This document shows positions 1 to 5,375 of a DNA stretch of 5,377 nucleotides, in pieces. The stretch is from CALZIK01 sp046756565 (GTDB taxonomy: Bacteria; Acidobacteriota; Thermoanaerobaculia; Multivoradales; JAHEKO01). A program made the position numbers and the translations under genes. The stretch is from positions 1 through 5,377 of the forward strand of contig JBHHWO010000219.1 of NCBI GenBank assembly GCA_046756565.1, given 5' to 3'. Each line of letters begins with the position of its first letter. Position 1 is the stretch's first letter. The notes under the pieces were generated by a model. The model ran no database searches and was not told the DNA's origin. It was given only the letters and a program-made list of their open reading frames with translations.

Positions 1-58
1 GTGGCCGGGGATCATCAGATTCCTCGGCTATGACCCGGTGGGTGAGCCAGAGACGTGG
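1..58 (+). pseudogene. Fragment of a two-HTH XRE-type regulator (cut by window edge)
   Basis: Frame 2 from position 2 reads WPGIIRFLGYDPVGEPETW. This matches the middle of the second copy of the same family at 789-845 (WPGIIRFVGYDPEGEPETF), and the DNA is also clearly alike (roughly three of four bases by eye). In the family this stretch links the first and second helix-turn-helix units. Here the similarity stops after position 55. The frame runs on into unrelated residues and ends at TAG 116-118, so the second HTH is missing. The 5' part lies outside the window. It is a remnant, not a working gene. Confidence 0.6.
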
Positions 59-324
59 CTGTCGACGCCTTCGGCAACCTCTTCGTGGCCGGCGAGTATG
101 ACCAGCGGGTGTTTGTAGCCGAACAGCCTCTTGAACCTGGGGCTCAGCCATTCATGCTCGGGATTCTCCAGATCCCAGTACCAGATGCCATCGAGAGAGC
201 CGTCCTGCAACCACTCGAACAGCTCAGCGCTCTTCTGGACTTTCTCGTACAGCTCTGTCTTCAGATAGTGCTCTCGCATCTCTAGATCCTCGCCCCAAGT
301 CCGATCGAAGGGATCCAGAGACAT
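28..324 (-). pseudogene. Truncated PAS-domain sensor protein (N-terminal part only)
   Basis: The reading frame from ATG 324-322 starts MSLDPFDRTWGEDLEMRE and continues through a helical lead-in (YLKTELYEKVQKSAELFEWL) into QDGSLDGIWYWDLENPEHEW and LSPRFKRLFGYK. The S-L-D-G-I-W-Y-W-D-L core followed by W-(L/M)-S-P-R-F-x-x-L-F-G-Y is the start of a PAS/PAC sensor domain. Such domains usually lie ahead of histidine kinase or cyclic-di-GMP output domains. Similarity stops at about position 113, after FGYK. The remaining residues to the stop at 28-30 do not continue the PAS fold, and no output domain follows. The same DNA reads as a beta-propeller repeat on the plus strand, so the downstream half was probably replaced. 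An upstream ATG at 444 would add 40 low-complexity basic residues with no family resemblance. No convincing ribosome binding site precedes ATG 324. Confidence 0.6.
52..111 (+). pseudogene. Possible single beta-propeller (SBBP/NHL-type) repeat fragment
   Basis: Read from GAC 52 the plus strand gives DVAVDAFGNLFVAGEYDQRV. This has the D-x-A-V-D-x-x-G-N-(L/V)-(F/Y)-V-A-G pattern typical of SBBP-type beta-propeller repeats found in secreted multi-repeat proteins. Only one repeat is present. It starts where the HTH fragment ends and stops about where the PAS fragment on the other strand begins, so it looks like a short piece caught between two other fragments. The match is a motif of about 15 residues, and chance resemblance cannot be excluded. 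Confidence 0.35.
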
Positions 325-459
325 TTTGGTTGGGGGGACACGACGTTGGAGGTCCTGGAGGGCGGCGTCAGCAGGAACACGGGCATTCCTTCGTGGTAGT
401 GGGAACCTCGGTCGTCTCCGGGAGACTATTCCCCCCATAGACATATTGCCGCGAGGCCC

Positions 460-479
460 GAGAATCTGACAGATTTCTC
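460..479. repeat. Inverted repeat between the PAS remnant and the HTH remnant
   Basis: AATCTG (463-468) and CAGATT (470-475) are perfect inverted arms around a single A. GAG (460-462) and CTC (477-479) extend the symmetry with one unpaired T at 476. It lies in the 325-586 stretch, in which I see no gene. It could be an operator upstream of the minus-strand PAS gene or a chance palindrome. Nothing else in 325-586 is recognisable. Confidence 0.3.
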
Positions 480-586
480 AAGAGTTCGTGTGGCTATAGC
501 CGGCCTCATCGTCTCGGCGTGTCCACCGTTGAGGATGGTTAGGAGAGTTCCGAAATCGCAGCAGACACTTTTCTGGCCAAAGGTGA

Positions 587-1060
587 CACTCCGGAGCTCG
601 GATCCCGAGAGGACGGAAACCCAAGCCGGCGGGCTATCCGAGACAGCTCCGGACGGTCGGGGACCACATCCGAAAGCGACGGATGGACCTTGGGCTCCTG
701 CAGCGGGAGGTAGCTGCCGAGATCGGCGTCCACGTGGAGACGCTGGCTCTGTGGGAGCGAGGGCGGAGTAGACCCGACGATCCGCCAGTGGCCCGGGATC
801 ATCCGGTTCGTCGGCTACGACCCCGAGGGGGAACCAGAAACCTTTGCAGAGCTGCTCCAGAGCGCACGCCGCCGGCTGGGCTACTCGCATCGGCGACTCA
901 GCCAGGCCCTGGGCCTCGAGTCCAGCACGATCTGCAAGTGGAGCACGGCAAGCTCCCGAGAAACGTGCGGTCTTGGCAGAAGCTGGAGCCGATGTTCAAA
1001 GCGCTCGACATCGGGCTCGAGATTCATCGGGCACTGTGGCCCAAACGATACCGGGAGTGA
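587..1060 (+). pseudogene. Two-HTH XRE-type DNA-binding protein, broken by two compensating frameshifts
   Basis: After stop TGA 584-586 the frame reads KPKPAGYPRQLRTVGDHIRK, then the first helix-turn-helix (LGLLQREVAAEIGVHVETLA, LWERGRSRP) up to 775. A surplus base near 776 shifts the frame. Positions 777-941 continue the family as TIRQWPGIIRFVGYDP, then a second HTH (LGYSHRRLSQALGLESSTIC, KW). A missing base at 941-942 returns to the first frame: EHGKLPRNVRSWQKLEPMFK, KALDIGLEIHRALWPKRYRE, TGA 1058-1060. With both indels repaired the protein would run from about 587 and be about 157 residues, usual for this family of small tandem-HTH regulators. The only ATG in frame is 683-685, already inside helix 1. 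No ATG, GTG or TTG exists between 587 and 683, so the native start is also lost or shifted. It probably bound DNA; its target is unknown. It is a pseudogene unless the indels are sequence errors. Confidence 0.7.
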
Positions 1061-1123
1061 GTAAGCGCACCTAACCAGAGAGCACCGTTTTGAGTAGAGT
1101 GCGGGCGCTAACAGGTGTCACCT

Positions 1124-1189
1124 TCTCCTTGGAGAGACGACAGGCTGACGCCTCTCGCCTGTCGACAACTGCGGTAACCACTGGTGACC
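1124..1189. repeat. Cluster of inverted repeats in the 1061-1263 intergenic region
   Basis: Three adjacent stem candidates are visible. TCTCC (1124-1128) pairs with GGAGA (1131-1135). CGACAGGC (1138-1145) pairs perfectly with GCCTGTCG (1157-1164) across an 11-base loop. GGTAACCA (1173-1180) pairs with TGGTGACC (1182-1189) with one mismatch. They lie between two convergent 3' ends, those of the HTH remnant and the TetR gene. This is where a bidirectional terminator would be expected, but no T-run follows any stem on either strand, so intrinsic termination is unproven. No gene is seen in 1061-1263. Confidence 0.4.
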
Positions 1190-1263
1190 CGGGAGACTAG
1201 CGGGCGATGGCACGTGAGCCTCAGGGTGGAGAGGCGGGAACCGGCGATTCTAGGGCGGTCAAC

Positions 1264-1911
1264 CTACGACCTTTCGTCAGTCCTGAGCTTTTCCGCCCAG
1301 AAGTTCGCCCATCCTTGGAGCATGTCGCGGTCGGGGAGATCGAACGCACGCTGGCGGATGTCGAGTTCAAGCATGTAGTAGAGGAGCGGCCCGAAGACGA
1401 GGAGAGAGAGCACCCGTGCATTCTCTTCGTCGATGAGATCTTCGCCGATGGTGCGGCGGAGCCACAGCAGGCACCGCTGATGAAACCGTGTGTTGAGCTG
1501 GGGCATTCGGCGCGCCAAGGCACTGTTTCGGGACCCTTCGTTTCGCAGGAGGACGCGGATCGGTCTGTGGTCTCGTGCAAGCCTCAGGATGCTTTGCCCA
1601 ACAGGCAGTAGCTCGGCCCGTACGTCTTTCAGCGGCAGAAAGTCGTCCCAGGACAGGTCCGCGAAGACCTGCTCGACGAACGTGTCCACACAGTCGGTGA
1701 GAATCGCTTCCTTGGATTCGTAGTGGCGATAGAAGGAGCCAGCCCGGGGCGCGAGACTGACGGCCTCCTCGATATCACCAATCGTTGTGCCGCGGAATCC
1801 CCTCGCGGCGAGCGAATCGAGGGCTGCCTCGCGTAGCCTCTGGCGGGTCGTGGCCGAGGCCTGTCGCCTTCGGGTCCGGCCCTCTTAGACGGTCGTCGCA
1901 TCGGATGTCAT
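1264..1911 (-). pseudogene. TetR/AcrR-family transcriptional repressor with a stop at codon 9
   Basis: The minus strand encodes a full TetR-type protein. Numbered from ATG 1911-1909, residues 24-71 form the N-terminal DNA-binding domain: LREAALDSLAARGFRGTTIG, then DIEEAVSLAPRAGSFYRHYE, then SKEAIL. The T-T-I-x-D-I helix, the recognition helix and the F-Y-R-H-Y-x-S-K-E signature are all present. A helical ligand-binding and dimerisation domain follows to TAG 1266-1264. The total is about 215 codons, normal for the family. The start is the problem. ATG 1911 is in frame and gives MTSDATTV, then TAA (1887-1885) before EGRTRRRQ. A second ATG at 1901-1899 (MRRPSK) is in another frame and would need a one-base change near 1884. 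No ATG, GTG or TTG lies between the TAA and GTG 1689, which is after the DNA-binding domain. So the gene carries a nonsense or frameshift lesion, or a sequence error. It is divergent to the hydrolase fusion and flanks a palindromic site, the usual layout for local repression. Confidence 0.75.
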
Positions 1912-1961
1912 CGAGCCACTTGAAACCTCGTCTTTCGGGTGATCGTACGGTGTCTTGGAAC

Positions 1962-1975
1962 ATAACGCTCGTTAT
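1962..1975. promoter_or_regulatory. Candidate TetR operator (perfect 6-2-6 inverted repeat)
   Basis: ATAACG (1962-1967), CT, CGTTAT (1970-1975) is a perfect 14-bp palindrome in the divergent intergenic region. It lies 24 bases upstream of the hydrolase start at 2000 and about 50 bases from the TetR start. Size, symmetry and place fit a TetR-dimer operator that would block transcription of the hydrolase operon. No convincing -35/-10 pair could be assigned. TTGGAA (1955-1960) and TCAAAT (1981-1986) flank the site but are spaced 20 bases apart. Confidence 0.6.
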
Positions 1976-1986
1976 TGGCTTCAAAT

Positions 1987-1992
1987 GGGAGG
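1987..1992 (+). promoter_or_regulatory. Ribosome binding site setting the hydrolase start
   Basis: GGGAGG is followed by a 7-base spacer and ATG at 2000. This favours ATG 2000 over the in-frame TTG at 1955, which would place the operator palindrome inside the coding region and put 15 extra residues ahead of the signal peptide. Confidence 0.75.
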
Positions 1993-1999
1993 TTTTCAG

Positions 2000-4225
2000 A
2001 TGACGGTGTGGACTCCTAACTGTGGAAGGAGCGGCCCCGGCCGTGCCGATCTGGGACTCAGTCGACGGCATCGGACCCCACTCGCTGGGGCTCTGCTCAT
2101 GGCCTTCCTGATCGGCCCAGGCTCCGCTCTTGCCGTGCCAGCCGAGGAGTCCTTGCCGAAAGCCCTGGGCGCGGAGCTTGAGCGACTGTGGACGGAGAAC
2201 GCTCTTCCGGGCATCACGTTTGCTCTCATCCTGCCAGACGGTGAGGAGATCGCACTCGCGGTGGGTCGCGCCGACGTCGAGCGCGACATTCCGATGACTC
2301 AACACCACGTAATGCCCGCCGGTAGTATCGGCAAGTCGTTCGTCGCAGCGACGGTGATGGCGCTGGTCCGGGAGGGAAGGCTCGATCTGGACGCGAGAAT
2401 TTCCCGATGGCTCGGAGAAAGAGACTGGTTCGCCGACATCCCAAACGCGCCCGATCTCACCCTGCGAATGTTGCTCAACCACAGTTCTGGAATCACGGCT
2501 GACTACATCAGCCCAGGGATGGAGGAGGTCTTTGCCCTCTCGCTGGATGCCTTCGGTGGCAAGGATCTCGAGGAGCAGAACGTCACTCACGAGGACTTTG
2601 CCCGCGCCATCGCCCGCACGGAGCCTACCTTCGCAGCCGGAACGGGCTACGGCTACAGTGATTCGAACTACATCCTGGTTGGCCTGATCATCGAAGAGGT
2701 CGCGGGCGAGTTCTACTCGGAGGTGCGCGGACGCTTCCTCCAACCCATGAGCCTCCGAACCGTGGTGCCCACGAGCCGTCGAATGGAGAACCTGGCACCC
2801 GGTTACGAAACCGACGAGGATCGGCTCCCCTTTTTCCCTCCGAAGTTCGCTGACAGCGGCCGGCTGATCCTCGACCCCGCGATCGAGTGGACGGGAGGTG
2901 GTTTCGCCGCCACCTCTCTGGACTTGGCGCGCTGGGCTCGGCTGCTCTACGGCGGGGACGCCATCGGGGGGAAATACCTCGAGGACATGGTCTCGTCGGC
3001 CAACGAGCATGCGAGGGCCGACATGAGCTTTCGCTACGGACTCGGGGTCCAAGTGACCCGAAGCGAGGAATTCGGGTTGCGACTCAATCACGGTGGATAC
3101 TTCTTCGGCTATAGCTCGTTCATGGAATACCTGCCGGAGTACGGCATGGCCATGGCCTTCCAGATGAACACGAAGAAGGGCTACAACGTGTATCGAGGCT
3201 ACGCTGACCGTCTCTGGCGCGTCGCCCTTGAGAGGCTGGCGGTGGGCCCGGATCCGGAGGATCCAGCCGAGGCCGGGGCTGAGCATGAGCCCAAATTCAC
3301 CGGGGCCATAGAGGCCGTACTCAGTCTCTACGACGAAGCCGACGTGGTGGCCTACGGTGAGCATCACGGCAGCATCCCGAACGCGAGATTCCGCATCGAG
3401 CTTGTCAAGCATCCAGACTTTCCTCGCCGAGTAGACGTGATCGTCATCGAGTCAGCGAACTCCTTTCATCAGGACACCCTTGACCGATACATCTTCGGAG
3501 AAGAGGTTCCGAGAGATAAGCTAGTCTGGGTGTGGCGGGACACGGGAAGCCAAGTGTGGGATGCGCCGATCTATGAGGAATTCTTGGCGGCAGTCCGCCA
3601 GGTCAACAGGACGCTCCCGAAGGAAGAGAAGATACGTATCCTCGCTGGCGATCTGCCCATCGACTGGTCAAATGTGCAGTCGGGTCAGGACATGATGGAG
3701 TACGCGGACCGCGGTGATTTCCCTCTTCACATTGTCGAATGCGAAGTACTCCGCAAAGACTTGAAAGCGCTTCTCGTCTTCGGAAGCGGTCACCTGTATC
3801 ACAATTTCGGCGGCTCATTCATCACCGCCCTTGATCCCAGATACAGAGGCCGGATCCGCATGCTTGAGGTGACACCTTGGGCAGAGCAGTCAATGGTGCG
3901 TCTGCGGGAGCTGTTCGAGCTAGGCAGCGTGCCGCGGCTCATCGATATCGCCAAGTCGCCCGCAGCGGAGTGGAATCTGTATGACGCTCTTTACGGACGA
4001 AGTCTCGGAAACGAGCCAACTCTCGGAGAAGCGGTGGACGGTGTCATCTATTTAGGGGGTATCCAGGAGCAGATTGTCGAGACCGATCCGGCGGTGTGGG
4101 ACGAGCCCGTCTACAAAGCGGCTCGTGCCCGTCGGGCAGAGCTGATGGCAGAGTACGCCGACCTTTTCCGTGCGGGTAGCCTCCAGGGCTTTCGCGAGTG
4201 GAGTGACTACACATGCGCAGAGTAG
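2000..4225 (+). CDS. Secreted fusion: S12-type serine hydrolase (beta-lactamase-related) plus erythromycin-esterase/ChaN/TIKI-like domain
   Basis: The product has 741 residues. Residues 22-45 (RRHR, a hydrophobic core, then S-A-L-A) form a Sec signal peptide with likely cleavage after Ala45, so the protein is exported. Residues about 55-412 are a beta-lactamase/DD-peptidase-type serine hydrolase. The nucleophile motif is S109-I-G-K112 (S-x-x-K). The tyrosine motif is Y219-S-D221, where most relatives have Y-x-N. The third motif is H364-G-G366, and LRMLLNHSSGI (155-165) is a family hallmark. An acidic, proline-rich linker (about 415-432) leads to a second domain, about 433-735. It has Y-G-E454-H-H456-G-S, then V-I-V-I-E484-S, then F-G-S-G-H598-L-Y-H. 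This GExHG / E / H layout recalls the erythromycin esterase, ChaN and TIKI/TraB superfamily of hydrolases. The family calls come from motifs; substrates are unknown. Candidates are peptidoglycan-type peptides, lactams or macrolide-like esters. The gene is divergent to TetR and overlaps the next gene by 13 bases, so the two are probably co-expressed. Confidence 0.85.
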   Translation: MTVWTPNCGRSGPGRADLGLSRRHRTPLAGALLMAFLIGPGSALAVPAEESLPKALGAELERLWTENALPGITFALILPDGEEIALAVGRADVERDIPMTQHHVMPAGSIGKSFVAATVMALVREGRLDLDARISRWLGERDWFADIPNAPDLTLRMLLNHSSGITADYISPGMEEVFALSLDAFGGKDLEEQNVTHEDFARAIARTEPTFAAGTGYGYSDSNYILVGLIIEEVAGEFYSEVRGRFLQPMSLRTVVPTSRRMENLAPGYETDEDRLPFFPPKFADSGRLILDPAIEWTGGGFAATSLDLARWARLLYGGDAIGGKYLEDMVSSANEHARADMSFRYGLGVQVTRSEEFGLRLNHGGYFFGYSSFMEYLPEYGMAMAFQMNTKKGYNVYRGYADRLWRVALERLAVGPDPEDPAEAGAEHEPKFTGAIEAVLSLYDEADVVAYGEHHGSIPNARFRIELVKHPDFPRRVDVIVIESANSFHQDTLDRYIFGEEVPRDKLVWVWRDTGSQVWDAPIYEEFLAAVRQVNRTLPKEEKIRILAGDLPIDWSNVQSGQDMMEYADRGDFPLHIVECEVLRKDLKALLVFGSGHLYHNFGGSFITALDPRYRGRIRMLEVTPWAEQSMVRLRELFELGSVPRLIDIAKSPAAEWNLYDALYGRSLGNEPTLGEAVDGVIYLGGIQEQIVETDPAVWDEPVYKAARARRAELMAEYADLFRAGSLQGFREWSDYTCAE

Positions 4226-4926
4226 CTGCGCTCTTCGGAGGAGATCCTCGACATGTTACGAGCTCAGACACCTGGATCTGTAGGCACCGATCGGTTGGGG
4301 CGACCATAACCGCCTCTCTGGCCGGCTGTGTTGTCGTGGGAAGCTTGGGTTGCCTCTCAGTGGACGGCGTGGATGGCAGCGACAAGGACGCGCCGACGCT
4401 GGTGGCTCGTGCTCAGGAGTTCCACTCACTAGTCAAGCGAGGGCAGTACGAGACTGCGCGGGCGATGATGAGCGAGAATCCTCGCCGGTGGTGGGAGAAT
4501 CGCGATGGCGAGGGAAAACCATGGAGAATCGGGCTGAGCACTCCCGGGCCCTGGGCTGCGTGGGACGAACACTTTCGGTCGCAAACGAGCATAGTCCAGT
4601 GGAAAGAGCAAAGCCGATCCGCGACGGCTGTCGTTCGTGAGACGAACGACTACTTCCGTCTCTTGGAGCGGGGATGGGTAACCAACGAGATCACGTACTT
4701 CTTCGACGAATCTGGGAGAATCGACGGCCTCCTGATCCGAGCAGCGGGAGTTCGGCCCGCGGGAAGGACCGACGAGTTTCTGGCTTGGGCGAGAGCGCAC
4801 GACCTCGATGAGCTGGCTGCGCTCATGCCGGGGGGCGAAATCGATCCCTCAGCCGATCATCCGGAGAGGTTCCGACGGCTCCTCAATCGCTGGCGCCAAG
4901 CATCTGGCCTCAAGCCAATTGAGTAG
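4213..4926 (+). CDS. Putative lipoprotein with NTF2/SnoaL-like domain
   Basis: The frame has 237 residues and begins at an ATG overlapping the 3' end of the hydrolase gene by 13 bases. GGAG at 4200-4203 lies 9 bases ahead, so translation is probably coupled. Residues 27-39 (SVGATITASLAGC) end in L-A-G-C39, a good lipobox, and a further hydrophobic stretch follows, which suggests an exported, lipid-anchored protein. Residues about 52-190 contain AREFH-like helices (VARAQEFHSLVKRGQYETAR), W-W-E-N-R, aromatic-rich beta-strand segments and ITYFFDESGRIDGLLIRAAG. This is the order seen in NTF2/SnoaL-like alpha+beta barrels, which are small ligand-binding or enzyme domains. The C-terminus (DELAALMPGGEIDPSADHPE, RFRRLLNRWR) is helical. 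The family call is from pattern and is not certain; the function is unknown. The first 26 residues are unusually long and acidic for a lipoprotein leader, so the true start may differ (see findings). Co-location suggests it works with the hydrolase outside the cytoplasm. Confidence 0.7.
   Translation: MRRVAALFGGDPRHVTSSDTWICRHRSVGATITASLAGCVVVGSLGCLSVDGVDGSDKDAPTLVARAQEFHSLVKRGQYETARAMMSENPRRWWENRDGEGKPWRIGLSTPGPWAAWDEHFRSQTSIVQWKEQSRSATAVVRETNDYFRLLERGWVTNEITYFFDESGRIDGLLIRAAGVRPAGRTDEFLAWARAHDLDELAALMPGGEIDPSADHPERFRRLLNRWRQASGLKPIE
4237..4243 (+). promoter_or_regulatory. Strong Shine-Dalgarno-like site inside the lipoprotein leader
   Basis: GGAGGAG is followed by 9 bases and ATG at 4253-4255. 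That ATG opens an 18-codon frame ending at TAA 4307-4309, in a different frame from the lipoprotein. It may mark the original lipoprotein start, lost from frame by a single-base change, or a short leader peptide. Confidence 0.35.
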
Positions 4927-4978
4927 CCAGGGGGTCGTTACTGGTGGGCCTACCGAGGAATCGTCAAGTGTCGACCCG

Positions 4979-5232
4979 ATTTTGTCCATCCAGCGGCCCT
5001 TGCCGCTCATCGAGATCTTGATATCTGCATCCTTGAGCGCCTCGGTAAACTCCAGACTCGTGAACTGGCTGCCTTGATCGGTGTTGAAGATCTCGGGCGC
5101 ACCGTTGCGCTCGAGCGCCTCCTCCAAGGCCTCGACGCACAAGCTCGCCTCGAGCGTGTTCGACAGACGCCAGGACAAGACCTTGCGACTCGCCCAGTCC
5201 ATCACCGCCACCAGATAGAGGAACCTCAGATG
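4979..5232 (-). pseudogene. IS3-family transposase (OrfB, integrase core) fragment
   Basis: The minus strand reads LRFLYLVAVMDWASRKVLSW, then RLSNTLEASLCVEALEEALE, then APEIFNTDQGSQFTSLEFTE, then ISMSGKGRWMDK. This is the central integrase (rve) core of an IS3-type transposase. The family has a D-D-E catalytic triad. The first Asp (in the usual T-D-I-T-Y block) should lie just upstream and is not present. The second is kept in N-T-D-Q-G-S-Q-F. The third acid, Glu (in the usual F-V-E-R-L-W block after G-R-W-M-D-N), is lost, because similarity ends at about 4981. The upstream frame to 5319 shows no transposase resemblance, and no OrfA is present. It is a dead insertion remnant starting about 55 bases after the lipoprotein stop. 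Confidence 0.8.
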
Positions 5233-5333
5233 ATGGGGCCGGCAGACAGACTCAGAACCCCTGACCAGCGACATGACGGAGCGAAGCAGGGTCACTCCCG
5301 CGGCAATGCGATGGCGCAAGTCGGAGTATGCCG

Positions 5334-5375
5334 TGTCCCAAAGTCACGGGGATTGGGACAGGATGTCGCCATCCT
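5334..5375. repeat. Two tandem hairpins at the right edge
   Basis: TGTCCCAA (5334-5341) and TTGGGACA (5353-5360) form a perfect 8-bp stem with an 11-base loop. Directly after it, sharing the last base, AGGATG (5360-5365) and CATCCT (5370-5375) form a 6-bp stem with a TCGC loop. Such stacked palindromes can be ends of mobile elements, REP-like units linked to IS200/Y1-type transposases, or protein-binding sites. Nothing else is recognisable in 5233-5333. Confidence 0.4.

Noticed and set aside
490..771. 93-codon plus-strand frame starting ahead of the HTH gene
   Set aside because: It reads the HTH coding DNA in a wrong frame. The portion before 587 has no recognisable similarity, so it was not called as a gene.
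426..890. 154-codon minus-strand frame
   Set aside because: It is antisense to the HTH regulator, whose conserved residues are on the plus strand, and the translation resembles no domain.
1069..1118. Possible integron attC site (ACCTAAC and a GCTAAC motif)
   Set aside because: A core-like ACCTAAC is present, but no GTTRRRY partner lies at a suitable distance, and the local hairpins do not have attC architecture.
1207..1611. 134-codon plus-strand frame across the TetR gene
   Set aside because: It is antisense to conserved TetR coding sequence and shows no family features.
1955..1999. Upstream TTG start for the hydrolase
   Set aside because: It would place the operator palindrome within coding sequence. 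ATG 2000 has a well-spaced GGGAGG and leads straight into a signal peptide.
1775..3412. 545-codon open frame on the minus strand antisense to the hydrolase
   Set aside because: It mirrors the high-GC codon pattern of the real gene, has no recognisable domain, and also overlaps the conserved TetR N-terminus. The plus-strand frame carries clear catalytic motifs.
4927..4978. Rho-independent terminator after the operon
   Set aside because: GGTGGGCCTACC is nearly self-complementary, but it is weak and not followed by a T-run.
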